Assembly: GCF_000295955.2 (NCBI RefSeq)
Contig: NZ_ALXE01000018.1
Span: forward strand, 1 to 64,000
Reading direction: 5' to 3'
Source: Pantoea sp. A4
Lineage (GTDB): Bacteria; Pseudomonadota; Gammaproteobacteria; Enterobacterales; Enterobacteriaceae
Length of the DNA: 64,000 nt
Numbering within the stretch: position 1 is the stretch's first letter; every line of letters starts with the position of its first letter. Under the pieces are notes generated by a model that was given only the letters and a program-made list of their open reading frames with translations, was not told where the DNA came from and searched no databases. This document shows, in pieces, positions 28,384-38,060 of the stretch. Made by a program: the position numbers and the translations under genes.

Positions 28384-29267
28384 TCAACCTCTAACTGGGC
28401 CAGGTCCTGTAACAGACCCGGCCCGGTTGGTTGCCACTGCAACCGTTGACGGGTTCGGGCGTTATCCGCCGACATATCCGCTGTGACAAAGTTTGCCATC
28501 CAGCCAAAGTGCGCTGTGGCCTGTTCCGTTGTCAGGGAGACACCTGGTAACCCGAGGCGCTCGCCGATTGCCAATGCGATATCTTTAAAGCTAATGGCCT
28601 CTTCCGCCACCGCATTGTAACGGGCACCAGGCTGACCTTTTTCTAAAGCCAGGCGATAGAGACGGGCAGTGTCCGACAGTCCCGCCGCCGACCAGGGGTT
28701 GTCTCCATTCCCGACCCAGGCAGAAATGCCACTGCTGCGCGCCACTCTGATGACCTCCGTTACAAGCCCCTGCTTTTGCGGGTTGTGGATCTGCGCCAGA
28801 CGCAACGTCATTACGTTAAGACCACGCTCCAATAATGCGTTCCCGGCCAGTTCAGAGGCGATGCGTGGATGGGGATAGTCGGGATTAAAATTGTCTTCAT
28901 GCGCGCGCAATCCTCCTGCATCTGCGCCGATGGCTACGCCCGATGTGATGATCAGCGGACGTTGACTACCGGCCAGCGCATCACCCAAGGCGAGGATCAC
29001 GCGGCGGTCTTTTTCACAATTGGCCACGAAGTTGCTAAAGTCGTGATCGAAAGCGGTGTGAATGACGCCATCACATTCTGCTGCACCGCGCTGCAAACTT
29101 TCCGGCTGATTTAAGTCACCGCGATACGCCTCAATACCCAAAGTGGCCAGTTTCTCCGCGCCCGCCTCTGAACGTGTAACGCCCAGCACCTGATGCCCGC
29201 CATTGATAAGTTCCTGAGCGACCTGACTGCCGACAAAGCCTGTTGAACCGGTAAGAAATATGCGCAT
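28380..29267 (-). CDS. SDR/NAD-dependent epimerase-like oxidoreductase
   Basis: 295 aa from the ATG at 29267, preceded by GGGAG. Atypical/extended SDR fold with the nucleotide motif GSTGFVG (about residues 6-12), and GVIHTAFDHDF and LIITSGVAIG stretches. The canonical YxxxK is not obvious, as in many atypical SDRs. Enzyme substrate unknown. Divergent from an HTH regulator that may control it, a common pairing. Confidence 0.85.
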   Translation of the reverse strand: MRIFLTGSTGFVGSQVAQELINGGHQVLGVTRSEAGAEKLATLGIEAYRGDLNQPESLQRGAAECDGVIHTAFDHDFSNFVANCEKDRRVILALGDALAGSQRPLIITSGVAIGADAGGLRAHEDNFNPDYPHPRIASELAGNALLERGLNVMTLRLAQIHNPQKQGLVTEVIRVARSSGISAWVGNGDNPWSAAGLSDTARLYRLALEKGQPGARYNAVAEEAISFKDIALAIGERLGLPGVSLTTEQATAHFGWMANFVTADMSADNARTRQRLQWQPTGPGLLQDLAQLEVD

Positions 29268-29363
29268 AATCAACTCCCCTATTGGTGAAGCGTTATCATC
29301 ATCCGGTGCGCCATCGGGTAAAAGTAGTGACATTATCAGGGTATAAAAACTAACGGGGTAATT

Positions 29364-30191
29364 GTGTCAGATCAGTCAGCCAATTTACTCGGGCACTATT
29401 TGCAAAACTGCCGACGTCGTCTTGATCCGGAGCAGCTTGGCTTTGCGCCTGGCCGCCGTCGTACTCCCGGTTTACGGCGAGAAGAAGTCGCACAACGTGC
29501 CAATATTAGCCCGACCTGGTACACCTGGCTGGAGCAAGGGCGCGGCGGCGGTCCTTCAGCGGAAGTTCTGAATCGAATTGCACAAAGCCTGATGCTGAGC
29601 GAACCGGAGCGTGAGCATTTGTTTATGCTGGCTTTTGGCCACCCACCGGAAGCCAGTTACCGGGCGCCGGTTGCCGTGACGCCGCGTTTGCAACGCCTGT
29701 TGGATACCCTGGATGCCAGCCCAGCCATTATCAAATCAGCCACCTGGGATGTGCTGGCCTGGAATCATGCCGCGGCGCGCGTGCTGACCGATTACAGCCT
29801 GTTGCCTGCCGATCAACGCAACATTTTACGGCTGATTTTTTGCGCTCCTCACATTCGCCGTGGTCAGCGTGACTGGGAATCTACCGCTCGGGCGGTGGTG
29901 AGCGCCTTTCGTGCCGATGCGGTCAGAGCCGGGGCGCAAACTGAGATTAAGCAGTTGGTGGATGAACTTTGTGCCGCCAGCCCAGAGTTTGCCGCGTTAT
30001 GGCTGAACAATGATGTTTCGCAACATGCTGAAGGCATTAAATGTTTATATCACGCCACCCTCGGTCCGCTTGAGCTTGAGTACTCCAGTTTTTCCGTTGA
30101 TGGTCATCCGGCCTTGAGCCTGATGGTCTTTAATCCGGTTCATCCCAGGGATGCGCTGCGGCTGCGGCAATATCTGGCAACCACCCCGTAA
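29364..30191 (+). CDS. XRE regulator with MmyB-like ligand domain
   Basis: 275 aa, GTG start. N-terminal helix-turn-helix with RRTPGLRREEVAQRANISPTW, typical of this family, and a C-terminal PAS-like MmyB domain (about 110-270) with WDVLAWNHAAA. Such regulators usually repress a divergent oxidoreductase gene; here an SDR gene lies 96 bp away. A terminator follows at 30243. Confidence 0.88.
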   Translation: MSDQSANLLGHYLQNCRRRLDPEQLGFAPGRRRTPGLRREEVAQRANISPTWYTWLEQGRGGGPSAEVLNRIAQSLMLSEPEREHLFMLAFGHPPEASYRAPVAVTPRLQRLLDTLDASPAIIKSATWDVLAWNHAAARVLTDYSLLPADQRNILRLIFCAPHIRRGQRDWESTARAVVSAFRADAVRAGAQTEIKQLVDELCAASPEFAALWLNNDVSQHAEGIKCLYHATLGPLELEYSSFSVDGHPALSLMVFNPVHPRDALRLRQYLATTP

Positions 30192-30242
30192 ATTTCCTGC
30201 CATTACCCTGAGCGTTACCGACGCTAACAAATGAATATTAAC

Positions 30243-30275
30243 TAAAATCAGCGCCTTTTCTGGCGTTTGATTTTT
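30243..30275 (+). terminator. terminator after HTH regulator
   Basis: Imperfect stem AAATCAGCGCC / GGCGTTTGATTT with a T-rich loop, followed by further T residues. It separates the regulator from the srf operon. The remaining sequence up to 30352 should hold the srf promoter. Confidence 0.7.
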
Positions 30276-30352
30276 GCTTAGCCCACCTAAAATCACTGCA
30301 ATTGTTGATAAAACGCGATTTTCTGCCTGCGAACATCCTATAAGGACACCGA

Positions 30353-31561
30353 GTGGCTAAGACTTTTCTGCGCAGCGGCAATCCTGACGCACTGCTGTCA
30401 CTGGGGGAAAACGGCAAACCGGTCTTCCTCTCCGCCCTACAAATACGTGAAACCCTACGACTGCGTAATTACAGCGCGCTGGCTGATTGCCTGGCTATTC
30501 CGCAAGCCTGCGATCGCGGCGATCGTCTTTACTGGTATGCCCCGTTCGAAGGAAAAGTAAAATCCTGGCTGGCGGCCAGCCCGGAAGAACGCCAGCAGGC
30601 GCTTACCCTGCTGACAGAATACCAGCAAACATTCAGAGAGATCGCCGCCAGGGCCAGTGCGACCACTAGCCCTGCACAGCAGCTGTTTGCGGCGCTGCTG
30701 AGCAAAAGCCTGCACTTTCCCGGTCAGCAATATATCAGTCTGGTCAACTGCAAACCGGTCATCACTTTCTGGGGATTCGTGGAGAGCCACGAACAGCAGA
30801 ACCAGGATCCGCTGGCGTGTTTACGTGACACCCTGGAAGAACGTTTACCGCTGTTGGTGGCAGAGAAAGACGACCAGGAAACGGAAGTGATTGCTCCAGA
30901 GCCCGTCAGCGTGGTGGAAACTCCGCCTGCAAAACCGCAATCCCGCACCCCTCGTTGGGTATTGCCTGTATCACTGGCTGCGGCCTGCGCATTAGGGCTT
31001 TCGCTGTTGGGCTGGCAACTTGCGCACCCTCCGCACTCCGCCGTTGCCACTGAGGTCCAAAAGCCCGTTGCGGCAGTGAAAACTCAGCCACAACCTGCCC
31101 CGATTAAACTCCCGCTGATGCCTGCCAGTATTGTTGAGGCTGCACCACCGCCACCGCCGCCAGTTCCAGTGGAACCGGCCAAAGCTGACGATCTGGTATT
31201 GAACGCAGAAGCAGTGCGCGCGGGAACCGTGCAGTTCCTTAATGGACGCTGGCTCGTCACCTTACAGCCTTCCACCCCTGCGCCTTGGCTCCCCGAGTTT
31301 CGCTACCAGTTCCGTAATGGACGCGGCAGCGTGACGATGGTGCAGTCAACGGGCGTGCGCTGTAGCGCGGAGGCAAGTGGCGCATTAATGGGTTCTGGTG
31401 AGCTGGAGATTCGCAGCCGCTTTACTGCGCGTTGCTCCGATGGCTCGCGATACCGCATGCCACAGCTGTTCTGTAAACAAGGCGAAGGCGCTGCCCGTTG
31501 TCAGGCTCAGCTGCGTGACGACCAAACCTTCCCGATGATGATTAAGCGTGAGAGCAGATAA
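30353..31561 (+). CDS. srfA: SrfA-like virulence-associated protein
   Basis: 402 aa, GTG start with AAGGA at good distance. N-terminal soluble part (about 1-200), one membrane helix (about 201-223, WVLPVSLAAACALGLSLLGW), a Pro-rich linker (APPPPPPVPVEP, about 262-275), then a C-terminal domain with paired Cys (VRCSAEAS, FTARCSDGS, LFCKQGEGAARCQ). Topology suggests an inner-membrane protein with a periplasmic C-terminus. Gene order and size match srfA of srfABC, first noted as SsrB-linked genes in Salmonella. Molecular role unknown. srfB starts 2 bp later. Confidence 0.8.
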   Translation: MAKTFLRSGNPDALLSLGENGKPVFLSALQIRETLRLRNYSALADCLAIPQACDRGDRLYWYAPFEGKVKSWLAASPEERQQALTLLTEYQQTFREIAARASATTSPAQQLFAALLSKSLHFPGQQYISLVNCKPVITFWGFVESHEQQNQDPLACLRDTLEERLPLLVAEKDDQETEVIAPEPVSVVETPPAKPQSRTPRWVLPVSLAAACALGLSLLGWQLAHPPHSAVATEVQKPVAAVKTQPQPAPIKLPLMPASIVEAAPPPPPPVPVEPAKADDLVLNAEAVRAGTVQFLNGRWLVTLQPSTPAPWLPEFRYQFRNGRGSVTMVQSTGVRCSAEASGALMGSGELEIRSRFTARCSDGSRYRMPQLFCKQGEGAARCQAQLRDDQTFPMMIKRESR

Positions 31562-31563
31562 CC

Positions 31564-34521
31564 ATGTTGGCTACCCTGATTGATGACACACACAAAATCA
31601 CACTGATTGCGGACAGCGGCATCCAGTTTCTCGATTTTGGTCTGCGTCTGACTGACGCCAGCCTGCGTCGGCAGTTTGTACGACAGACCGCAAACGGGCC
31701 ACTGCTGCGTCTGGAACAGGATGTCAGCGGCAAATTTCTGCTGCATGGTACCAGCGGCACTCCGCCAGAAGTGGTACGCCCTGAATCCGACATCGCGCTG
31801 TTGGACTCGCTGACCCTGCTGAATAACTGCTGGCTCCCGTTACCGATCCTCCGTTACAGCGGGCAGCGCCGGTTTAGCCCCGGCGCAGAAAATTGGGCAC
31901 GCATTCACGTCTCTCAGCTAGATAAAGCCGATGCACAAGGCCATACCCATCGTTTGACTCTGGCACTGGACACCCGGCTGGTTTCTCTGGCCGATGGCGG
32001 AGAACGGCTCGGACTGGCACACAGTGATGCCGAAAACGGTGTCACTTTTGCGCTGGCGTGGCAAAACTATGAGCTGGCTGATTTTCTCGACCTGACCTGG
32101 GTTGATGGCTGGCTGCGCGAAAGCTTTAGCGAACGCGCCGATCGGCCTGAACCCGCGTTACATCAGGCACTACGGGAATTTGAGTATCAGGCGCACTACC
32201 TCAACCTGCTGGAACTTCTCGGCCAACAGCTCAATCTGACCGAGATCAGCGTACAGGCGATGGGCGCGCAAAACCCGGCGATTAATGTTGATTTGATCCT
32301 CGACGTCGGGAATTCCCACACCTGCGGCATTTTGGTCGAAGAACACCAGGATCAGCGCAGCGGCTTACAACAGGCCAGCGAACTGCAACTGCGCGATCTC
32401 TCACAACCCTGGCGTGTGTGGAATGAACTGTTCGACAGTCGCCTGGAGTTCTGTGAAGCTCGCTTTGGCAAGAACCACTTCTCCCTCGAAAGTGGCCGCG
32501 AACAGGCTTTTATGTGGCCATCCCTCACCCGCACCGGCAGCGAAGCGAGCCGGCTCGCGCTGCAACGCGCGGGCCTGGAAGGCAGCAGCGGCATCTCCAG
32601 CCCACGTCGCTACTTGTGGGATGAAGCGCATTATCAGCCCGGCTGGCGTTTTAACCGTAGCAGTGGTCATGAGCCTCAGGCGATTGCGGCGCCATTTTTA
32701 ACCCTCATGAACGATCAAGGGCAGCCGCTTAACACCCTGGAGCCAGACGAAAAGCTGCCGGTGTTTTCGGCTCACTACAGCCGCAGTTCGTTAATGACAT
32801 TCATGCTGTGCGAGCTGCTGGCGCAGGCGTTGATGCAGATGAACAGTGTGATGCAGCGCCAACGCATGCCACAAAGCCATGCCCCGCGCCAACTGCGCCA
32901 CATCATTCTCACGTTACCTTCGGCCATGCCAAAGCCAGAACGCGAAATTTTCCGCCAGCGCATGCATGAAGCGCTGGGTCTGGTGTGGAAGGCGGAAGGC
33001 TGGCACCCTGCCGATCTCCCCTTCAATGCGGCGCATTTTGCCCAGGCAACTCGTCCGGTTCCTGATGTGCAAATGGAGTGGGATGAGGCCACCTGTGGAC
33101 AAATGGTCTGGCTTTATAACGAAACCCAGGTCAACTACGCAGGCAATGCGGGAGAATTTTTTGCCGCAACCGAGCGCCCTGACCGGCAATATGGGGCGGA
33201 TGAGTCACCCGGTAAGCAGCTGCGTATCGCCTCGATTGATATCGGCGGCGGGACCACCGATTTAGCGATCACCCACTATCGTCTTGATGATGCTCAGGGT
33301 AATCAGGCAAAAATTACGCCCCGCTTATTGTTCCGGGAAGGCTTTAAAGTGGCCGGAGATGATATTCAACTGGATGTGATTCAGCTGTGGATTTTGCCTG
33401 CATTACAACAGAGTTTGCTGCATATCGGGCTACCGCAACCGGGTGAATTACTGCAAAAGCTGTTTGGTCATGATAACCGGCTCGATGGCCTGGGCACCTT
33501 ACGCCAGCAAACCACCTTGCAACTGTTCATTCCCCTGGCTCAGGCGATTCTGGCACGTTACGAATGCTGGAACCCACTGGAAAATCATGCTGAAGTCAGT
33601 GCAACGTTTGGCGAGCTGCTCGATACAGCGCCTTCCGATCTGGTGCTGGGTTTTGTTACCGATGAAGTCACGCGGCAACTGGGGGCTGAACATCGCTTTG
33701 ATCTGATGAATGTGCCGCTGGTGGTGAAAATGAACCAGCTGCATCAGGAATTTATGCAGCAGCGGATGGCGATTATTCCGGCGCTGCGTGCCATGTGCGA
33801 AGTCGTGTCATTTTATCAGTGCGACATTTTGCTGCTGACCGGTCGTCCTTCCCGTTTTCCGGGTATTCAGGCGCTGGTGCGGCATCTGCAACCGCTGCCG
33901 GGCAACCGCATTCTGGGACTGGAAGGCTACCACACCAGCGAATGGTATCCCTTCAGTAAACAGGGACGCATCGATAACCCGAAATCCACCGCGGCGGTCG
34001 GCGCGATGCTATGCCTGTTGGCGTTGGAATTACGTCTGAACAGCTTCTGGTTCCGTGCAGGTGATTTCGAACCTTATTCCACCATTCGCTATCTCGGTAT
34101 TTTGGACGAGAGTGCCACCCTGAGCGAACAAAACACCTGCTACCACGCGCTCGACTTCGATGATGCGCAACATCAACTCGATCCCCAGGCAAGCCTGACG
34201 GTGAACGGCAGCGTCTGCCTTGGCTTCCGCCAGTTAGAAAACGATCGCTGGCCCGCTTCGCCGCTCTACAGCCTGACGATTAACGATGCGGCCTTGGCGC
34301 GCAAAGTTGCCGGTGTCAGCACCTTACAAGTGAAATTAGTGCTGGCGGACGAAGTCCCGGCTTATGGCGCTCAACATCTGGTGATCCGCGAAGCCCGTTT
34401 GAGTGATGGTTCGCCGGTGCCGCTACAGCATCTGAGCCTGAATCTGAATACTTTATCTGCCAGTGGCAATGCCGGGGCACAGTACTGGATCGACAGCGGT
34501 AGCGTATGGAGAAAATCATGA
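31564..34521 (+). CDS. srfB: SrfB, actin/Hsp70-fold ATPase-like protein
   Basis: 985 aa. It carries both phosphate-binding loops of the actin/Hsp70 fold: LILDVGNSHTCGILV near residue 245 and ASIDIGGGTTDLAI near 557. A VLLLTGRPSRFPGIQALV stretch further on resembles the adenosine motif. The first 240 residues are an extra beta-rich part. This is the SrfB family, long annotated as a virulence factor without a proven activity. By fold it should bind ATP and change shape or assemble with SrfA and SrfC (inference). It overlaps srfC by 4 bp. Confidence 0.88.
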   Translation: MLATLIDDTHKITLIADSGIQFLDFGLRLTDASLRRQFVRQTANGPLLRLEQDVSGKFLLHGTSGTPPEVVRPESDIALLDSLTLLNNCWLPLPILRYSGQRRFSPGAENWARIHVSQLDKADAQGHTHRLTLALDTRLVSLADGGERLGLAHSDAENGVTFALAWQNYELADFLDLTWVDGWLRESFSERADRPEPALHQALREFEYQAHYLNLLELLGQQLNLTEISVQAMGAQNPAINVDLILDVGNSHTCGILVEEHQDQRSGLQQASELQLRDLSQPWRVWNELFDSRLEFCEARFGKNHFSLESGREQAFMWPSLTRTGSEASRLALQRAGLEGSSGISSPRRYLWDEAHYQPGWRFNRSSGHEPQAIAAPFLTLMNDQGQPLNTLEPDEKLPVFSAHYSRSSLMTFMLCELLAQALMQMNSVMQRQRMPQSHAPRQLRHIILTLPSAMPKPEREIFRQRMHEALGLVWKAEGWHPADLPFNAAHFAQATRPVPDVQMEWDEATCGQMVWLYNETQVNYAGNAGEFFAATERPDRQYGADESPGKQLRIASIDIGGGTTDLAITHYRLDDAQGNQAKITPRLLFREGFKVAGDDIQLDVIQLWILPALQQSLLHIGLPQPGELLQKLFGHDNRLDGLGTLRQQTTLQLFIPLAQAILARYECWNPLENHAEVSATFGELLDTAPSDLVLGFVTDEVTRQLGAEHRFDLMNVPLVVKMNQLHQEFMQQRMAIIPALRAMCEVVSFYQCDILLLTGRPSRFPGIQALVRHLQPLPGNRILGLEGYHTSEWYPFSKQGRIDNPKSTAAVGAMLCLLALELRLNSFWFRAGDFEPYSTIRYLGILDESATLSEQNTCYHALDFDDAQHQLDPQASLTVNGSVCLGFRQLENDRWPASPLYSLTINDAALARKVAGVSTLQVKLVLADEVPAYGAQHLVIREARLSDGSPVPLQHLSLNLNTLSASGNAGAQYWIDSGSVWRKS

Positions 34522-36788
34522 AGAGTCGCTGGCAGGCACCGCAGCCGGTTTTACACCGTCTGCAACGTTTACAAGATGTGCTGCAAAGCAGTGAAAACTG
34601 GTTGGCACATTATGGCCCGAAAGTCCCGCGTCTGGCGCTTGAGGCTGAAACCCTGGGGCGGCAATTACAGCGGGCGAAGGCCCGCACTCAGCGTTTGGTT
34701 CAGCAGGCTAATCGCCCTACCACGCTGGCGCTGTTTGGTCAGTCTGGCCGGAGTAAACAGGCATTACTGGCTGAAATGGTTGGGGACGCCCAGGGGGAGT
34801 TGCACGTCAGAGTGGGCGAGCGCACCCTGAGTTATGCACGACACATCAACCCCACTATGGCTGATTTTGCCGTTAGCCTTCGTTTCACCCAACATCACAC
34901 CCCGGCTTCCCCGGAATGGCCGGTCGCTTTGGTGCTGCTGAATGAAGTTGAACTGACGGGTTTGATGCTAGCCGCAAGAAAATCGCCCGTGGTGGCGTCG
35001 GGTCAGATCATGGTGGCTACGCTGGAACGTTTGCAACGCATGGTTCAGCCTCACACAACCAGCGATCTAAAAAGTGAAGACCTGTTGATGCTGTGGCAAA
35101 ACCAGCGGCAACAACCCGGCTATGACAGCCAGTTGGATCGCCTGTTTTGGCCACAGGCTATCAAGCTGGCTCCGTGGCTGGCAACTGATGACCGCATCGA
35201 ACTTTTTGCCCTGCTCTGGCCGGGAGAAGACACGCTGAGCGATCGGCTGCGGCAACTTCTGCATTTGCGGCAACAGCTTGGTTACGCGAGGCGCATAGAA
35301 GCAGAAGCCGAACTGCTGGTCAGCCGCTCTTCATTGGCCAGCGAATGGCTGCTGAGCCATGATGCAGATGCACAGCAAACGGTGATGGTTCGCGCTCAGG
35401 CGAACGTGCCACCGTTGCCCGTCAGTCTGGCCGATCTTCGTCTGCTCGCGCTGGAACTGGAGCTTTCTCTTAGCTCGGTGCCCCGTCAGGCATTATTTGA
35501 TGAGGCGGATATGTTGCTGCTTCCCGCCTGTGCCAGGACGGAGACGGATCCCTCCCTGCTTTCCCACAAGCGTGAGTTGATGTCTGGCTGGTATGCGGCA
35601 CGTCATGGCATTGATGTATTGCTGGTGTGTACGGCGTCACAGCATCGCACACAAACGGCGTCAGTCAGCCATCGGTTACGTGAATGGTTGCGACATCAGC
35701 CCGCGCTGGAGAAACCTCGCCTGATTTGGGCTATCACGCCCCATGACAGTCGCCATCAACAGGAAAATCATGATGAAGCCGTCCAGCGTCAGGTAGGAAC
35801 ACCGGGACAATCCTGGGGCTCAATGCTGGCGTTAGATCGCGCGGGCGTAGACCGGATGTCGCGCTGGTTGCAGGATGAAATGACGTCGGAACCTCAGCAA
35901 CAGTTGCTGTCTCGACAGGTGCAACAGCTGGAAAGCAGGGTTGCCGGACAGTTGCTACAGCCATGGTGTGAGTCCGAGGCCTCTTCCGGCCAGGCGCTGC
36001 GTAAAAAGCAGATTGCCGATGCATTATTGAAATGCTTACAGCATCGCACCGGGTTACACGGTGAACTTCTGGAGCGGTTGCAACCTTCGCGTGATGTGTT
36101 GCGTCAACTCTGGCTGGGTCAGCAGGAGCAGGCAGCCGATCCCACGCCACAAAATTTTGGCATCGGCTTTGAATTTGATTTGTTCAGTGACCAGGACGCC
36201 GCAGGTGCTGCTACTCAGAATGCCCCATCACCGCTGACTGAAATGGCACAGCGTGTGCTGGGCGTCTGGTTCACACATTTGCGTCAGTTACCGGACAACA
36301 GCGAGTTGCTCGCCCTGCTCAACCTGGACAGGGATATTCTGGCGGCACTGACTGAGGAGTTGATCTGTGCCAGCTTCCGCCTTGATTTACTGGCGCAACT
36401 GGATAAAGCCTTAAAGGATAATCTCAGCGGAACGCGCAGTGCGGGACAGATTGATCGTCTGGTATCACGGGCGATGACGGTGATCGGTGATTTTGTTGCC
36501 TGGCTCGGCTGGCTGCAACAGCCTGAACTTCAACGTCCCGCCAGCCGCGTCAATCGTGGACAGGCCATTTTTGCCCGGCCCACCCTCACCGAAGCAACGG
36601 TACCGGGCGGTCAGCGATTAACTCGCCTCACTGCCACCCCTGCAAATACTACCGCGTTTTACATTTATGACTGGCTGGTGGGCCTTGACCAACTGGTTGC
36701 CGGTAATAATGGTTTTACCGGTGGCCAGGCGCTGACGCCGGACGCTCGTACTGAAGTCCTGCGTCTGTTACAGCAGTTACGCAGCTAA
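34518..36788 (+). CDS. srfC: SrfC virulence-associated protein
   Basis: 756 aa from the ATG at 34518, which overlaps the srfB stop (ATGA) and has GGAG at 7-nt spacing. Gln- and Leu-rich helical stretches suggest coiled coils. Near residue 75, LALFGQSGRSKQALLAEM resembles a P-loop (GxxGxxK) as in dynamin/GTPase-like proteins, and VTLLLP-type strands follow. SrfC has been grouped with virulence effectors by annotation; activity unproven. Last gene of srfABC. Its stop overlaps the convergent barstar gene by 4 bp. Confidence 0.82.
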   Translation: MKSRWQAPQPVLHRLQRLQDVLQSSENWLAHYGPKVPRLALEAETLGRQLQRAKARTQRLVQQANRPTTLALFGQSGRSKQALLAEMVGDAQGELHVRVGERTLSYARHINPTMADFAVSLRFTQHHTPASPEWPVALVLLNEVELTGLMLAARKSPVVASGQIMVATLERLQRMVQPHTTSDLKSEDLLMLWQNQRQQPGYDSQLDRLFWPQAIKLAPWLATDDRIELFALLWPGEDTLSDRLRQLLHLRQQLGYARRIEAEAELLVSRSSLASEWLLSHDADAQQTVMVRAQANVPPLPVSLADLRLLALELELSLSSVPRQALFDEADMLLLPACARTETDPSLLSHKRELMSGWYAARHGIDVLLVCTASQHRTQTASVSHRLREWLRHQPALEKPRLIWAITPHDSRHQQENHDEAVQRQVGTPGQSWGSMLALDRAGVDRMSRWLQDEMTSEPQQQLLSRQVQQLESRVAGQLLQPWCESEASSGQALRKKQIADALLKCLQHRTGLHGELLERLQPSRDVLRQLWLGQQEQAADPTPQNFGIGFEFDLFSDQDAAGAATQNAPSPLTEMAQRVLGVWFTHLRQLPDNSELLALLNLDRDILAALTEELICASFRLDLLAQLDKALKDNLSGTRSAGQIDRLVSRAMTVIGDFVAWLGWLQQPELQRPASRVNRGQAIFARPTLTEATVPGGQRLTRLTATPANTTAFYIYDWLVGLDQLVAGNNGFTGGQALTPDARTEVLRLLQQLRS

Positions 36789-37051
36789 TCTCGAATCAGG
36801 TGCAGTTCTCCTTCAAGGGCCTGCACCGCCTCTTCAAACACGGCGATAACCGGGGCAAACTGCCCCTCAACGGGCAACGGAAGATAGTGCAGATGAATCT
36901 GCGCCGGCAGCGCCATGCCGCCCGTAATCCAGTCCCATAGCGCGTCCAGATTATTGCCAAAACCTGGCGGACAGTGGCTTTGCTCGCTGAATGCGGCATA
37001 CAGCGCTTGCCGATCGGCCAGGTGCTGGAAATCTAACACGATGCGCAGCAT
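36785..37051 (-). CDS. barstar-like RNase inhibitor
   Basis: 88 aa, barstar fold. The barnase-binding helix is conserved in GFGNNLDALWDWITG with both Asp residues, and the Glu-rich FEEAVQALEG matches the second contact region. It neutralises the RNase encoded directly upstream, 1 bp apart, so any RNase left in or returning to the cytoplasm is blocked. Confidence 0.92.
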   Translation of the reverse strand: MLRIVLDFQHLADRQALYAAFSEQSHCPPGFGNNLDALWDWITGGMALPAQIHLHYLPLPVEGQFAPVIAVFEEAVQALEGELHLIRD

Positions 37052-37052
37052 G

Positions 37053-37496
37053 TTAAGGTAGCGCCGTAAAAGTGCGATAGTGATCGCGTGTCAGGAACAC
37101 CAGACCGTCAGAAGAGAACAGCAAACGGTCTGCTTCACGATGTCCGCAGCGGTAGTTCACATCTGCCTCAAACCAACGTCTGCCCTGTTGCTCGGGCAAT
37201 CGTCCTTCCCGGTTAGAAAAGCGATCGCCGCCAATCGCATGGCCCGGTAACGCTTCACACAAATTGCCTCGTGCCGGGTCCCAGCCACGCTGGCGAGCTT
37301 CACGCTTGGTCAGATAGAAATCCGGCAGCTGATGATGCTGGTGTACCCAACGGGCAACCTGTTGCGCATCTGTCATGGCGGTGATGTTCTGGCTGGTGGA
37401 AACCGAGGCAGGCGTGTTAGGGGAAAAATGGGGTTTCAGACCATACCAGCACACGGCAAGCAGCGCGATAAGGCCAATCCAGCGAATATTTTTCAT
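37053..37496 (-). CDS. barnase-like secreted ribonuclease
   Basis: 147 aa. N-terminal signal peptide or anchor (about 5-20, WIGLIALLAVCWYGL), then a barnase domain from about residue 41. The catalytic set is complete by comparison with barnase: E110, R120, R124 and H139, in FEADVNY, GHREADRLLFSSDGL and RDHY. Other shared stretches are HQLPDFYLTKREA and IGGDRFSNREGRLP. It should cleave RNA after guanosine, outside the cytoplasm. With barstar it forms a toxin-immunity pair. It may act as a scavenging enzyme or as a weapon against other cells; no secretion system gene is adjacent. Confidence 0.93.
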   Translation of the reverse strand: MKNIRWIGLIALLAVCWYGLKPHFSPNTPASVSTSQNITAMTDAQQVARWVHQHHQLPDFYLTKREARQRGWDPARGNLCEALPGHAIGGDRFSNREGRLPEQQGRRWFEADVNYRCGHREADRLLFSSDGLVFLTRDHYRTFTALP

Positions 37497-37587
37497 GATG
37501 TCATCCTGATCAAACAGGATGCGATAGTAGCAGGTTTAGCGGGGAGAAACAGCGCGGGCCAGCAGTGCTGGCCCCGGCGATGTGGGT

Positions 37588-37932
37588 TTATTGCATACTG
37601 TGTGATGGCACACTGTGGCGACGCCAGGTGCCTGGAGCCATGCCGTATTGACGTTTGAAGCTGCGATTGAATGACTGTTGCGAATCGAACCCCATCGAGA
37701 TAGCCACGTTGAGAATCGGTTCGTTGCTGCTGGTCAAACGGTCAGCCGATTTTTTCAGCTTCTTCGCACGGATGTATTCACCGAGAGGATGACCCGTGTG
37801 CTCTTTGAACATCCTTTGCAGATGCCATTTAGAGTAACCGGAACGCTCTGCCACCGTATCGAGATCCAGACGTGCTTCAATGTTGTTATCGATCCAGTCA
37901 ATCAGATCGTGAATAAATGCGTCACTCATCAT
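37588..37932 (-). CDS. MarA/SoxS/RamA-like AraC regulator
   Basis: 114 aa from the ATG at 37932 (GGAGG 8 nt upstream; a second ATG follows at once). It consists only of the two helix-turn-helix motifs of the MarA group: LDLDTVAERSGYSKWHLQRMFKEHTG and ILNVAISMGFDSQQSFNRSFKRQYGMAP. Such proteins activate efflux and stress genes. No marR-, soxR- or ramR-like partner is adjacent, so the exact member cannot be named. Confidence 0.88.
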   Translation of the reverse strand: MMSDAFIHDLIDWIDNNIEARLDLDTVAERSGYSKWHLQRMFKEHTGHPLGEYIRAKKLKKSADRLTSSNEPILNVAISMGFDSQQSFNRSFKRQYGMAPGTWRRHSVPSHSMQ

Positions 37933-38060
37933 CCTAGTGTCCTCCGTCAATTTGACGAACAGTATCAGTATCTATTGCAGTTGCATTTAAGAGTGAACCA
38001 GAACGGCTTTAAATGCAAGTTTTATTATTACATTAAATGCCGTCTGGGTTTAGACAAGTA

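Noticed and set aside
32352..33265. Several long antisense and alternate frames inside srfB
   Set aside because: They are shadows of the high-GC srfB frame, with arginine- and serine-rich low-complexity products and no ribosome sites.
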